64,000 nucleotides of DNA from positions 310,001-374,000 of the forward strand of contig JAVBPY010000006.1 of the NCBI GenBank assembly GCA_031549345.1, given 5' to 3'. This DNA is from CASFRF01 sp031549345. Lineage in GTDB: Bacteria; Verrucomicrobiota; Lentisphaeria; Victivallales; Victivallaceae. A program made the translations under genes and the position numbers. Shown in pieces: positions 25,711-34,917 of this stretch. Below the pieces are notes generated by a model. The model had not been told where the DNA came from. It ran no database searches and worked only from the letters and a program-made list of their open reading frames with translations. Within the stretch, counting starts at the first letter, position 1; every line of letters begins with the position of its first letter.

Positions 25711-26603
25711 CACGCCTTCATGCGTGGAACGGCGACATTCCGCGTTTCCGCCAAGCGGCAGGCGTTGCCCAGAATTGCTTCTACCTCCAGGGGGCGCCCC
25801 GCTTCGTAATCGACAAGCATGCTGGTTTTGTACGGCGGGAAGTTTCGGGTGAATTCAAGTTGCCGCGCAACAATGTCTTCCGGCAATACGGAGCCGCAGG
25901 CGGCGGCGAGATCGATCACCTCGCGCATCAAATCGCAACAAAGCGTCTCGACGGGCCCCCGATCGCACATCTCGTTGGTCAGCAGGCCGCCGCCCAGTAC
26001 GGAAAGGGGGTTGTAAGGGAGGTTCCATGTCAGTTTTTCCCAACGGAAAAACGCGATATCCTCCACGCAGCGCGCCTGTACGCCGGCTGTGGCGAACAAT
26101 TTTTCGAGGTGTTCCCCCGCCTCCGAGCGTCCTCCGCCGTAGCGTCCGAAAACGAGGCGGGCCGCTCCCTTTTGCATAACTTTTCCCGGCGCGACGCGGG
26201 TGGCGCCGATGTAGGCGATGGTGCTCAGAAGTTCGTTTTGCGGGAACGCCTCCGCCACTTCATGCTCGATATCGATGCCGTTCTGAATCAGGACGATCAC
26301 GGTTTTGGGCGAACGCACAGCATCGCGGAGCAAGGCCGCGCGGTCAATTTCCGGAAGCACTTTGGAGGTAAGAATGATGTAGTCGGCGACGCCGGGGTAC
26401 TCCGCCGCCGCGCGGTATACTCCCGAGGGGCGGAAATGGAAATCGCCGAACGAACTCTCCACGCCAACCCCGTTTTGCCGGATGGTTTCGTAATCGGAGC
26501 GCACGGTCAACGAAGCCTCGACCTCCTTCAACGCGGCGAGTCTTCCTGTGAAATACGATCCGACGGCGCCCGCGCCGACCGTGAGAATCCTGGTGCACGA
26601 CAT
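25650..26603 (-). CDS. panE: 2-dehydropantoate 2-reductase (ketopantoate reductase family)
   Basis: 317 residues. Rossmann NADP site ILTVGAGAVGSYFTGRL at the N-terminus, then IILTSKVLP, VIVLIQNGID, and the C-terminal helical ApbA domain with FRWEKLTWNLPYNPLSVL, which contains the catalytic Lys, and the substrate-binding SMLVDYEAGRPLEVEAI. Makes pantoate for coenzyme A synthesis, or reduces a related 2-keto acid. It has its own promoter and an AAAGGGGAG ribosome site. The 61-base tail overlap with the spoU gene is long for convergent genes. Confidence 0.88.
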   Translation of the reverse strand: MSCTRILTVGAGAVGSYFTGRLAALKEVEASLTVRSDYETIRQNGVGVESSFGDFHFRPSGVYRAAAEYPGVADYIILTSKVLPEIDRAALLRDAVRSPKTVIVLIQNGIDIEHEVAEAFPQNELLSTIAYIGATRVAPGKVMQKGAARLVFGRYGGGRSEAGEHLEKLFATAGVQARCVEDIAFFRWEKLTWNLPYNPLSVLGGGLLTNEMCDRGPVETLCCDLMREVIDLAAACGSVLPEDIVARQLEFTRNFPPYKTSMLVDYEAGRPLEVEAILGNACRLAETRNVAVPRMKACYALLRALDAKRRAVKCSMA

Positions 26604-26626
26604 GATGTGTTCTCCCCTTTTGATGT

Positions 26627-26654
26627 ACTATAGCGGTGAAAGGGGAATTTGCAA
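26627..26654 (-). promoter_or_regulatory. Promoter of panE, reaching into the radical SAM gene
   Basis: On the minus strand TTGCAA (26654-26649) and TATAGT (26632-26627) are 16 bases apart. The -35 and spacer overlap the last codons of the upstream radical SAM gene (stop at 26628), so panE can be expressed independently. Confidence 0.55.
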
Positions 26655-27491
26655 GTCTTCGCTCAAACGTCCCGAAGTAAGTTCTTCGTCCAACTCCGCA
26701 AGGAGGCGTGCGCGATCTTGCGGGAAACGCCCGGCAAGGGGGAGAACGTTGGAAACGTGGTCTGCGCGAAACACCGTCTGTTCCAGCGACAGGAGAGCGA
26801 TGATCCCCCGCAGTTCGGCGACCGCCGCATAATCTCCGGGGGGCGCGTAGCCCGCCGGAAACGGCAAGCCTGGAACCGGAATAAAACGGAGAGCGGAAAG
26901 AAGGCGCGGCCGCATCCGGTTCAGCGCGGCGGCCGTTCCGGCGACGTGTTTTTCGCGCAAATCTTTTCCGCCCAGGCCGATAAGAATCATCACGGAACAG
27001 CGGAATCCGAGCTCCTGCGCCTGTTGCACCGCGGCAATCATCGTTTCGGCCTGTTCGGTTTTTCCGAACCTGTCCAGAACATCCTGGCTTCCGCTCTCCA
27101 ACCCCACGTACAACGTGTTGAGCTTTAATTGGTGCAGAAGCGTGAGCTCTTTTGTCGATTTTCCGAGGATTGAACTCCCGTTCGCGTAGACATTTACCCG
27201 CGACAGGCGGGGAAACGCGGCGGAAAGGGCCTCCAGATACAGGACCAGGCGCTCTGCGGGGAGCGCCATGGCGTCGCCGTCGGCCAGGAAAACGCGGCGC
27301 GTATCCGGGAACGCATGTCCGGCCGCGGCGATTTCCGCAAGAATTTCCATTTCCGGACGAAGGCGGTACTTCTTCGTCTTGTATATGCCGCAAAAACGGC
27401 ATTGGTTGTGCGGGCACCCGATGGCCACTTGGAAGATCAGGCTTTCGGCTTCCGCCGGAGGCCGGAACAACGGTTCTTCGTAGTGCATCAA
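26628..27491 (-). CDS. Radical SAM protein of unknown substrate
   Basis: 287 residues. The cluster motif is GCPHNQCRFCGIYK, with Cys26, Cys31 and Cys34 (CX4CX2C), typical of a family of small stand-alone Elp3-like radical SAM proteins. Later blocks are VFLADGDAM, INVYANGSS-like strand, LYVGLESGSQDVL (the GE-type motif) and IGLGGKD. No methylthio or B12 domain is present. Overlaps the ankyrin lipoprotein gene by an ATGA. Substrate cannot be told. Confidence 0.85.
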   Translation of the reverse strand: MMHYEEPLFRPPAEAESLIFQVAIGCPHNQCRFCGIYKTKKYRLRPEMEILAEIAAAGHAFPDTRRVFLADGDAMALPAERLVLYLEALSAAFPRLSRVNVYANGSSILGKSTKELTLLHQLKLNTLYVGLESGSQDVLDRFGKTEQAETMIAAVQQAQELGFRCSVMILIGLGGKDLREKHVAGTAAALNRMRPRLLSALRFIPVPGLPFPAGYAPPGDYAAVAELRGIIALLSLEQTVFRADHVSNVLPLAGRFPQDRARLLAELDEELTSGRLSEDLQIPLSPL

Positions 27492-28423
27492 TTGGCGGGG
27501 GCCCCGTACTGAATCAGAAGATCCCGCGTTTCCTGCCCGTAATCTTTAAGATCGCGCCGGGCGATTCCCTTGGTCGAAGCGCCCGCGGCGAGGAGCTGGC
27601 GGATTATTTCAAGCCGCCCGGATTCCAGGGCGATCTGGAGCACCGTGCGCCCCTGGGCATCGTGACTTTCCAGCGGCGGCTTGAATTTTAAGAGGATGGG
27701 CAGTGTATTTTGCGCCCCCGCCGAAACGGCGTGGTGCAGCGCCCCCGGCGGCAACGTGCCGTTCAAGCGGAACAACAATGCCTTGACCATCCCCGGCTCA
27801 TCCGCGCGCAGGGCAAGCGTAAGGACGTCGCGCCCTTCCGCGTCGCGCGCCGACGGGTTCGCGCCGCGGTCCAACAGGAGCCGGAGAATCGGCATATTGC
27901 CACTTTGCACCGCCCACATCAGTGCGGTGCGGCCACCGTCTGAACGTGTCTCGCACGAAGCGCCGGCGCTCAGAAGGCGCGCCACCGTTTCCACATCCTC
28001 TGCGCCGATAGCGGCCATGAGCGGTGTCTGGCCGAAGATATTTTTCGCGTCTTTCTCCGCGCCCGCTTTCAGAAGAAGTTCCAGCACGTCGATCCTTCCG
28101 CAGGCGGCGGCCCAGTGGAACGCGGTATCGCCATACGAATTGACCGCGCGTACGTCGCAGCCCGCCTCCAGGAGGCGCTGCACGTTTTCCGCATTTCCGC
28201 TGCGCGCTGCGAGCATCAGAAGCGTGGAGCCGTCCACATCCACAGTTTGGGCGTCGGCGCCGTCGCGGAGAGCCTTCGCAAGTTTTTTCATGGAACCCTC
28301 TTCGGCGGCGGCGCGGGCGTTGGCGGCCAGCCGTTCCGGGGTGAGTTTCCGGCGTCCGCAACCGTCGAGCGGCAGCAGTGCGAGAAGCAGCAAAATCAGG
28401 AGAATGGAAGTTCTTTTCATCAT
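27488..28423 (-). CDS. Ankyrin-repeat lipoprotein
   Basis: 311 residues. A lipoprotein signal with lipobox LDGC (Cys22; SILLILLLLALLPLDGC) is followed by about seven ankyrin repeats from residue 65 (for example GSTLLMLAARSGNAENVQRL and GDTAFHWAAACGRIDVLELL). Tethered to the inner or outer membrane and likely to bind another protein in the periplasm. Two ATGs (28423 and 28420) are possible. There is no Shine-Dalgarno, and the -10 box lies only 6 bases upstream, so a leaderless mRNA is likely. Translationally coupled to the radical SAM gene. Confidence 0.85.
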   Translation of the reverse strand: MMKRTSILLILLLLALLPLDGCGRRKLTPERLAANARAAAEEGSMKKLAKALRDGADAQTVDVDGSTLLMLAARSGNAENVQRLLEAGCDVRAVNSYGDTAFHWAAACGRIDVLELLLKAGAEKDAKNIFGQTPLMAAIGAEDVETVARLLSAGASCETRSDGGRTALMWAVQSGNMPILRLLLDRGANPSARDAEGRDVLTLALRADEPGMVKALLFRLNGTLPPGALHHAVSAGAQNTLPILLKFKPPLESHDAQGRTVLQIALESGRLEIIRQLLAAGASTKGIARRDLKDYGQETRDLLIQYGAPAN

Positions 28424-28429
28424 GCGCGT

Positions 28430-28457
28430 ACTATAGCATGCCTCAACGGCAAATCAA
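28430..28457 (-). promoter_or_regulatory. Promoter for a leaderless ankyrin lipoprotein mRNA
   Basis: On the minus strand TTGATT (28457-28452), 16-base spacer, TATAGT (28435-28430), then 6 bases to the ATG at 28423. The expected start point is the first base of the start codon. Confidence 0.55.
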
Positions 28458-28465
28458 GGATATTT

Positions 28466-28690
28466 ATGAAAATTGACTTGTATGGGGAATGGGCTGATCT
28501 ACGCGGCGTCGGCGCGACTCCGCGGGTTGTGAGGTTTGTATATTCATTGCTTCCTGCGTGATTTGTGTGCATTTATTTAATTATTCCAGATCATTGTTTT
28601 ATGCTTGCAATGTTTATTTTGAACATGTTTACTGCAATTGCACACTGAAATGGCATTTTAAATAAATTATAATTCAATAAAAATGATGAA
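28466..28690. other. Intergenic stretch, no supported gene
   Basis: A 31-codon frame at 28466-28561 (MKIDLYGEWADLRGVG start) has a weak AAGGAT site and no promoter, so I do not call it. The rest is AT-rich with no coding signal. The promoter and RNA that follow are listed separately. Confidence 0.4.
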
Positions 28691-28696
28691 GACAAC

Positions 28697-28724
28697 TTGA
28701 TTTTTTTATAAATGGTCTTATAAT
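28697..28724 (+). promoter_or_regulatory. Promoter of the structured RNA
   Basis: TTGATT (28697-28702), 16-base spacer, TATAAT (28719-28724). Transcription would begin near 28731. Confidence 0.6.
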
Positions 28725-28730
28725 TAGTGA

Positions 28731-28867
28731 AGGGGATTATTGATTCTGAAATCCGTCGGCAAAATGTCGATGTAATACTTTTGGAGTCTGGTTGCGTCCG
28801 GGAGCAGGTGGCCCAAGCCAATAGCTGCCTGTTCCCACATTACCCAGCGTAACCAGACTCCTTTTTT
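28731..28867 (+). ncRNA. Candidate structured small RNA of about 137 nt ending in an intrinsic terminator
   Basis: After the promoter come two small stems (GATT-CTGA-AATC and CGGCA-AAA-TGTCG), then a long imperfect hairpin. Its base is GGAGTCTGGTT (28783-28793) against AACCAGACTCC (28851-28861), 11 perfect pairs, extended by GCGT/GCGT using G-U pairs. An inner helix pairs GGGAGCAGG (28800-28808) with CCTGTTCCC (28828-28836), and the tip TGGC-CCAA-GCCA can form a tetraloop hairpin. Six T residues follow at 28862-28867. No open frame fits. It does not carry the signature loop of SRP RNA or the T-box motif, and I cannot match it to 6S RNA. It lies 100 bases upstream of the separate tyrS promoter. 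Confidence 0.6.
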
Positions 28868-28968
28868 ATTCCCCCAAAGAGGGGCGAAATCAACGACAGG
28901 CAACCTCCTATAACGCATGGCTGCGGAAGCACGGCGTTCAAACATCGGAGGTAAAAGCGCCATCGGCA

Positions 28969-28997
28969 TTGACAAGATTCTCTTTGGGTGGTATAGT
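28969..28997 (+). promoter_or_regulatory. tyrS promoter
   Basis: TTGACA (28969-28974), 17-base spacer, TATAGT (28992-28997). This rules out the earliest in-frame start of the tyrS frame, which lies inside the promoter. Confidence 0.7.
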
Positions 28998-29049
28998 ATT
29001 CGGATATGCGCTGTTCATGGTGAATGGCGGGAACCGATTGGGAAAAAGT

Positions 29050-30336
29050 ATGGGCATCTATCAGGAACTCAAAGATCGCGGCTTCTGCTACCAGGAGACC
29101 GACGCGGCGGCCATTGAAAAACTCTTGACCACCGAGAGCGTCCGATATTATGTGGGCTTCGACCCGACCGGGAACAGCCTCCACGTGGGGCACCTCCTGC
29201 CGGTCATGGCGATGCGTTTCCTGCAAAAGGCGGGGCACGTTCCCATCGTTCTGGTGGGCGGCGCGACCGCGCAGATCGGCGACCCCTCCGGGCGGATCAC
29301 GTTGCGCCCGATCATGACCAAGGAAACCATTGCGGAAAACGCCGAATGTCTTCGCCGCCAGTTGGCGCGGTTCATCCGCCTGGAAAACGGCGAAGCGTAT
29401 TTTGTGAACAACCTCGACTGGTTCAAAGACATTAATTACATCGATTTTCTGCGCGAAGTCGGCAGCAAATTCAGTGTGAACCGGATGTTGGCGCAGGAGT
29501 CGGTGCGGGCGCGGTTGGAAAACGGCCTTTCTTTTTTGGAGTTCAATTACTCGCTTCTCCAGGCGTACGATTTCCTGGTTCTTCACGACAAACTCGGGGC
29601 GAAACTCGAGTTCGGCGGGCAGGACCAGTGGGGCAACATCGTTGCGGGAGTCGAACTTGTCCGGCGGATGCGCGGCGGCGCGGAAGTCGACGGGATGACC
29701 TTTCCCCTGTTGCTCGACTCCAATGGGCAGAAGTTCGGGAAGACCGCCGGAGGGAACAATGTCTGGCTCGATCCGGAGCGGACGCCGGTGTTCGAGTATT
29801 ATCAATTCTGGCGGAACGCGGAAGACGCGGTTGTCCGCAAACTTTTGTGTTACTTCAGCACCTTGCCGGTGCCGGAGATTCACCGCCTGACCGCCGAAGG
29901 GAGCAACATCAACCGCGCCAAGGAGATCCTCGCCTACGAGGCGACGACGCTCGCCCACGGGGCCGACGAAGCCGCCAAGGCGTACCTTGCCGCGGGCGGA
30001 CGTTTCGGTTTTGCCGATCCGGAGCATAAGGTGGAAACGTCGAGCGCCATCAACGGCGTCCGTGAAAGCGCCGCCACCGCCGAGCTCCCTTCCGCGACGG
30101 TTTCCCGCGCGGCGGTTGAAAGTGCCGAAGGGCTTTGGATTTGCCGCGCGATGGTCGAGGCGGGCTTCTGCAATTCCACCAGCGACGCGAAGCGTCTGGT
30201 GCTTGGCGGTGCGGTCAGCCTGAACGAAGAGAAGGTCGCCGATCCGGCGCGGGTGCTCCGCGTCGCGGATTTCGCTTCCGGCGAAGCGCTGCTGCGTTCC
30301 GGGAAAAAGAACTTCAAGCGTCTTCTGCTCGCATAA
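29050..30336 (+). CDS. tyrS: Tyrosyl-tRNA synthetase
   Basis: 428 residues (E. coli 424). Class I synthetase that charges tRNA-Tyr. The HIGH-type motif is SLHVGHLLP, tyrosine/tRNA binding wording GGQDQWGNIVAG is present, and the KMSKS-type loop reads KFGKTAG. A C-terminal S4-like RNA-binding domain includes TSDAKRLVLGGAVSLNEEKV. Start chosen as MGIYQELKDRGF, which matches where the family begins; an ATG at 29017 is an alternative. Terminated by the hairpin at 30356-30391. Confidence 0.95.
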   Translation: MGIYQELKDRGFCYQETDAAAIEKLLTTESVRYYVGFDPTGNSLHVGHLLPVMAMRFLQKAGHVPIVLVGGATAQIGDPSGRITLRPIMTKETIAENAECLRRQLARFIRLENGEAYFVNNLDWFKDINYIDFLREVGSKFSVNRMLAQESVRARLENGLSFLEFNYSLLQAYDFLVLHDKLGAKLEFGGQDQWGNIVAGVELVRRMRGGAEVDGMTFPLLLDSNGQKFGKTAGGNNVWLDPERTPVFEYYQFWRNAEDAVVRKLLCYFSTLPVPEIHRLTAEGSNINRAKEILAYEATTLAHGADEAAKAYLAAGGRFGFADPEHKVETSSAINGVRESAATAELPSATVSRAAVESAEGLWICRAMVEAGFCNSTSDAKRLVLGGAVSLNEEKVADPARVLRVADFASGEALLRSGKKNFKRLLLA

Positions 30337-30355
30337 GTGCCATATGTGCCATTTT

Positions 30356-30391
30356 GTCCCGCCCGTGCGACACTGGGCGGGACATTTTTTT
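30356..30391 (+). terminator. Intrinsic terminator of tyrS
   Basis: GTCCCGCCC (30356-30364) pairs with GGGCGGGAC (30375-30383), followed by A and seven T residues. Confidence 0.85.
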
Positions 30392-30435
30392 GAATAGCTA
30401 TGAAAAACACCCGAAAATCGAACGAAAATCGGAGT

Positions 30436-30450
30436 TGGCACGCGAACTGC
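30436..30450 (+). promoter_or_regulatory. Sigma-54 (RpoN) promoter of dnaK-groESL
   Basis: TGGCACG-CGAA-CTGC matches the consensus TGGCACG-N4-TTGC in all fixed positions but one (C for the first T of TTGC). GG sits at -24 and GC at -12 with exactly 10 bases between. The start point would be near 30462, 37 bases before the dnaK ATG. No CIRCE inverted repeat (TTAGCACTC-N9-GAGTGCTAA) is present in the 160 bases upstream of dnaK. Confidence 0.68.
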
Positions 30451-30498
30451 TTCAATACCCTGCGTATTCAAAATAATTCACACAAAGGAGATTGAACT

Positions 30499-32382
30499 AT
30501 GGCTAAAATTCTTGGTATTGACCTCGGGACCACCAACAGCTGCATGGCGATCATGGAGCACGGCGAGTCCAAAGTAATCCCGAACGCGGAAGGCGCGCGC
30601 ACCACGCCTTCGATTGTCGCTTTCGCCAAAAACGGCGACCGTCTGGTGGGCCAGACCGCGAAGCGTCAGGCGGTAACCAATCCGAAGAGCACGATTTTCT
30701 CGATCAAGCGCTTCATGGGACGCAAGTTCAGTGAAATCGAAAAAGACCGCGAACACATCCCTTACGAAATTTGCGCCGCCGCCAACGGCGACGTGGCGGT
30801 GAAAATCGGCGACAAGCAGTATTCCCCGCCGGAAATTTCCGCGATGATCCTGCAGAAGCTCAAGGCCGATGCGGAAGCGTACCTGGGCGAAAAGATCACC
30901 CAGGCGGTCATCACCGTCCCGGCGTACTTCAACGACACACAGCGCCAGGCGACCAAAGACGCGGGTAAAATCGCGGGACTTGAAGTCTTGCGCATCATCA
31001 ACGAACCTACGGCCGCGGCCCTCGCCTACGGCCTCGATAAGAAGGCGGAAGAAACCGTGGCGGTGTACGACCTCGGCGGCGGAACGTTCGATATTTCCGT
31101 GTTGGAAATCGGCGACGGCGTGTTTGAAGTGAAAGCCACCAACGGCGATACGCACCTTGGCGGCGACGACTTCGACCTGGCCGTGATCAATCGTCTGGCG
31201 GACGATTTCCAGAAGGAAAGCGGTGTGGATCTGCGCAAGGACGCGCAGGCCCTCCAGCGCCTCAAGGAAGCGGCGGAAAAAGCCAAGATCGAACTCTCGT
31301 CGAGCATGAACACCGACATCAACCTCCCGTTCATCACCATGAACGCCGATGGCCCGGTGCACATGAACCAGCCCATCTCCCGCGCTCAGTTGGAAAAGCT
31401 CTGCGATCCCTTGCTGGAACGCACCCGCAAGCCCTGCAACAACTGCATGAAGGATGCGGAAGTTTCCGACTCGGCGATCAAGGAAGTCATCATGGTCGGC
31501 GGTATGACCCGCATGCCCAAGGTGGTCGAAACCGCCAAGGCGATCTTCAATAAGGAACCGCACAAGGGCGTGAACCCGGATGAAGTCGTGGCCATGGGCG
31601 CGGCGATCCAGGGCGGCGTCCTCGGCGGACAGGTCGAAGACGTGCTGTTGTTGGATGTAACGCCCCTTTCGCTCGGCATCGAAACGATGGGCGGCGTGGC
31701 GACCAAGCTGATTACCCGGAACACCACGATCCCGACGAAGAAGAGCGAAATCTTCTCCACGGCTTCGGACAACCAGCCCTCGGTGGAAATCCATGTCCTC
31801 CAGGGGGAACGGGAACTGGCGCGCGACAACAAGTCGATCGGCCGCTTCCGCCTCGACGGCATCGCCCCGGCTCCGCGCGGCATGCCCCAGATCGAAGTAA
31901 CCTTCGACATCGACGCCAACGGCATCCTGCACGTGGCCGCCAAGGACATGGGGACCGGCAAGGTGCAGCAGATCACGATCACCGCCTCCAGCGGTCTTTC
32001 GGACCAGGAGATCGAGCGTATGGTCAACGAAGCGACCGCCCATGCGGACGAGGACCGTGCGGCCAAAGAGAAGATCGAAGTGCGCAACCAGGCCGATTCG
32101 ATGGTCTACCAGACCGAGAAGCAGCTCAAAGAGTTCGCGGACAAGGTCCCGGCCGACGTGAAGGCTCCGGTGGAAGCCGGCATCGAAAAGCTCAAGAAGA
32201 ACCTGGAAGCCGACGACGCCGACGCGATGAAAGCGACCATGCAGGAGCTCGAACAGCACCTGATGAAGTTCGGCGAAATCATCTACGCCCAGCAGCAGCC
32301 GGGCGCGGAAGGCCAGGGGCAGGAACCGCCGAAATCCCCGAAGAACGACGACGGCGTTGTCGATGCCGAAGTTGTGGACTAA
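30499..32382 (+). CDS. dnaK: Molecular chaperone DnaK (Hsp70)
   Basis: 627 residues. N-terminal ATPase with GIDLGTTNSC, NEPTAAALAYGLDKK and YDLGGGTFDIS; substrate domain with the LLDVTPLSLGIETMGGVATK strand; helical lid and the acidic ending DDGVVDAEVVD. Folds and protects proteins with DnaJ and GrpE, which are not in this window. AAAGGAG precedes the ATG. First gene of a dnaK-groES-groEL arrangement under an apparent sigma-54 promoter, which is not the usual dnaK context. Confidence 0.97.
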   Translation: MAKILGIDLGTTNSCMAIMEHGESKVIPNAEGARTTPSIVAFAKNGDRLVGQTAKRQAVTNPKSTIFSIKRFMGRKFSEIEKDREHIPYEICAAANGDVAVKIGDKQYSPPEISAMILQKLKADAEAYLGEKITQAVITVPAYFNDTQRQATKDAGKIAGLEVLRIINEPTAAALAYGLDKKAEETVAVYDLGGGTFDISVLEIGDGVFEVKATNGDTHLGGDDFDLAVINRLADDFQKESGVDLRKDAQALQRLKEAAEKAKIELSSSMNTDINLPFITMNADGPVHMNQPISRAQLEKLCDPLLERTRKPCNNCMKDAEVSDSAIKEVIMVGGMTRMPKVVETAKAIFNKEPHKGVNPDEVVAMGAAIQGGVLGGQVEDVLLLDVTPLSLGIETMGGVATKLITRNTTIPTKKSEIFSTASDNQPSVEIHVLQGERELARDNKSIGRFRLDGIAPAPRGMPQIEVTFDIDANGILHVAAKDMGTGKVQQITITASSGLSDQEIERMVNEATAHADEDRAAKEKIEVRNQADSMVYQTEKQLKEFADKVPADVKAPVEAGIEKLKKNLEADDADAMKATMQELEQHLMKFGEIIYAQQQPGAEGQGQEPPKSPKNDDGVVDAEVVD

Positions 32383-32392
32383 GAGTCAAACC

Positions 32393-32422
32393 GGAACCCG
32401 GATCGGAAACGACCTGGGTTCC
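32393..32422 (+). other. Intercistronic hairpin between dnaK and groES
   Basis: GGAACCC (32393-32399) pairs with GGGTTCC (32416-32422). No T-run follows, so it is more likely an RNA stability or processing element than a terminator. Confidence 0.5.
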
Positions 32423-32466
32423 ACAATGTTTCCGTAATGCCAACCCAAACAAAGGAGAATGAAGAA

Positions 32467-32763
32467 ATGGCAAAAGTCAAAATCAAGCCGCTCGGCGACC
32501 GGGTCCTGTTGGAAATCTGCGAAAACAACGAGCAGATGAAGGGGGGCATTCTGATCCCCGATTCGGCCAAGGAAAAGCCGCAGGAGTACAAAGTCGTCGC
32601 TCTCGGCACCGGGAAGAACGATGAACACGGCAAGAAGATCGCGTTTGACGTGGCCGTCGGCGACATCGTCCTGACCAGCCGCTACGGCGGGACCGAAGTC
32701 AAAGTGGATGGCAAAGAATACAAGATCGTTGGCCAGGATGATATCCTTGCGGTCATCGGCTGA
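32467..32763 (+). CDS. groES: Co-chaperonin GroES
   Basis: 98 residues, the standard length. KIKPLGDRVLLEICENNEQM with KGGILIPDSAKEKPQEYKVV includes the mobile loop that binds GroEL, and RYGGTEVKVDGKEYKIV ends the barrel. AAAGGAG lies upstream; an in-frame ATG at 32437 is rejected. Sits 84 bases after dnaK and 35 bases before groEL. Confidence 0.97.
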   Translation: MAKVKIKPLGDRVLLEICENNEQMKGGILIPDSAKEKPQEYKVVALGTGKNDEHGKKIAFDVAVGDIVLTSRYGGTEVKVDGKEYKIVGQDDILAVIG

Positions 32764-32798
32764 ACAATCACGAACACAGTTTTAAGGAGTTTTGAATT

Positions 32799-34433
<1,635 letters not shown>

Positions 34434-34593
34434 TACCAATTCGCAATCATAAAGCTTGTAACTCGCTTGCTCTTGCTTGTTAAAATTCAGCTTGCTTCGT
34501 TGCCGTTAACTCTGTTAGCGGCAATCTCTTCAAGTTAAATTTGAATGGCGCAATAGCGGCGCGAGTTACTAACCTTTAGATCGCTCATTGGTA
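34434..34593. mobile_element. MITE-like element, copy B (160 bp)
   Basis: Ends TACCAAT (34434-34440) and ATTGGTA (34587-34593), flanked by TAA at 34431-34433 and 34594-34596. It shares about 22 bases at the left and about 28 at the right with copy A, but has a longer middle with an internal TTGCCG/CGGCAA stem. Inserted between groEL and its terminator. Confidence 0.78.
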
Positions 34594-34620
34594 TAATTCA
34601 TACCGTCTGTCAAAGACGCA

Positions 34621-34653
34621 AAAGGGGACTCCGAAACGGGGTCCCCTTTTTTT
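34621..34653 (+). terminator. Terminator of the dnaK-groESL unit
   Basis: AAAGGGGAC (34621-34629) pairs with GTCCCC plus TTT (34641-34649), ending in a run of T. Confidence 0.85.
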
Positions 34654-34665
34654 ATCGATTCGGGC

Positions 34666-34693
34666 TTGACAATTTAAAAATGCGGGATATTGT
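34666..34693 (+). promoter_or_regulatory. trp operon promoter
   Basis: TTGACA (34666-34671), 16-base spacer, TATTGT (34688-34693). It lies immediately upstream of the leader peptide; no TrpR-type operator was recognised. Confidence 0.6.
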
Positions 34694-34700
34694 AAGAAGC

Positions 34701-34772
34701 ATGAACAGAATTGTGGAAAATCGGACCAACTTTGCACGATGGCAGTGGCGGGACTTCCCGCCGACGGCCTGA
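34701..34772 (+). CDS. trpL: trp operon leader peptide
   Basis: A 23-residue peptide, ending FARWQWRDFPPTA, with Trp at positions 14 and 16 (codons 34740-34742 and 34746-34748), a density far above chance. A weak AAGAAG precedes the ATG. The second Trp codon abuts the first arm of the hairpin system that precedes trpE, exactly where a ribosome starved of Trp-tRNA must stall. The annotation rests on this architecture. Confidence 0.8.
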   Translation: MNRIVENRTNFARWQWRDFPPTA

Positions 34773-34831
34773 GGGTGTATTCCATTGCCGATTTCTGTGG
34801 CGGGTTGACGTAATACGTTGATCCGTTTTTT
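34747..34831 (+). promoter_or_regulatory. trp attenuator: pause, antiterminator and terminator hairpins
   Basis: Segment 1 GGCGGG (34747-34752) pairs with segment 2 CCCGCC (34757-34762), forming the pause hairpin at the Trp codons. Segment 2 can instead pair with an identical GGCGGG in segment 3 (34799-34804), the antiterminator. Segment 3 also begins the terminator stem 34801-34825, a 12-bp near-perfect palindrome (CGGGTTGACGTA-A-TACGTTGATCCG with G-U pairs), followed by six T residues (34826-34831). The three structures are mutually exclusive in the classic way. Confidence 0.8.
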
Positions 34832-34849
34832 ATTTGTGGAAGAACCATG

Positions 34850-34887
34850 CGGCCCGACCGGCGGAAACCCGGTCGGGCCGTTTTTTT
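34850..34887 (+). terminator. Second intrinsic terminator just before trpE
   Basis: CGGCCCGACCG (34850-34860) pairs perfectly with CGGTCGGGCCG (34870-34880), followed by seven T residues. It ends 31 bases before the trpE start. With the attenuator upstream this makes two terminators in tandem, so readthrough here must also be controlled or incomplete. Confidence 0.8.
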
Positions 34888-34917
34888 GTGTAAAAATTCC
34901 TAACGATGGAGAAGATC

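Noticed and set aside
28466..28561. 31-codon open frame after the ankyrin gene promoter
   Set aside because: Only a weak AAGGAT site, no promoter, no similarity to a known small protein.
28731..28867. T-box or tyrS attenuator
   Set aside because: No T-box sequence or specifier loop is apparent, and tyrS has a separate strong promoter downstream of the hairpin.
28731..28867. SRP RNA or 6S RNA
   Set aside because: The conserved SRP apical loop (GGAAG-type) is absent and the length and layout do not fit 6S RNA.
28840..30471. 543-codon minus-strand open frame opposite tyrS
   Set aside because: TyrRS on the plus strand is complete; the minus frame covers the tyrS promoter and terminator.
30478..32259. 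593-codon minus-strand open frame opposite dnaK
   Set aside because: A mirror of the strongly codon-biased dnaK gene; no ribosome site, composition rich in His, Arg and Phe, no family resemblance.
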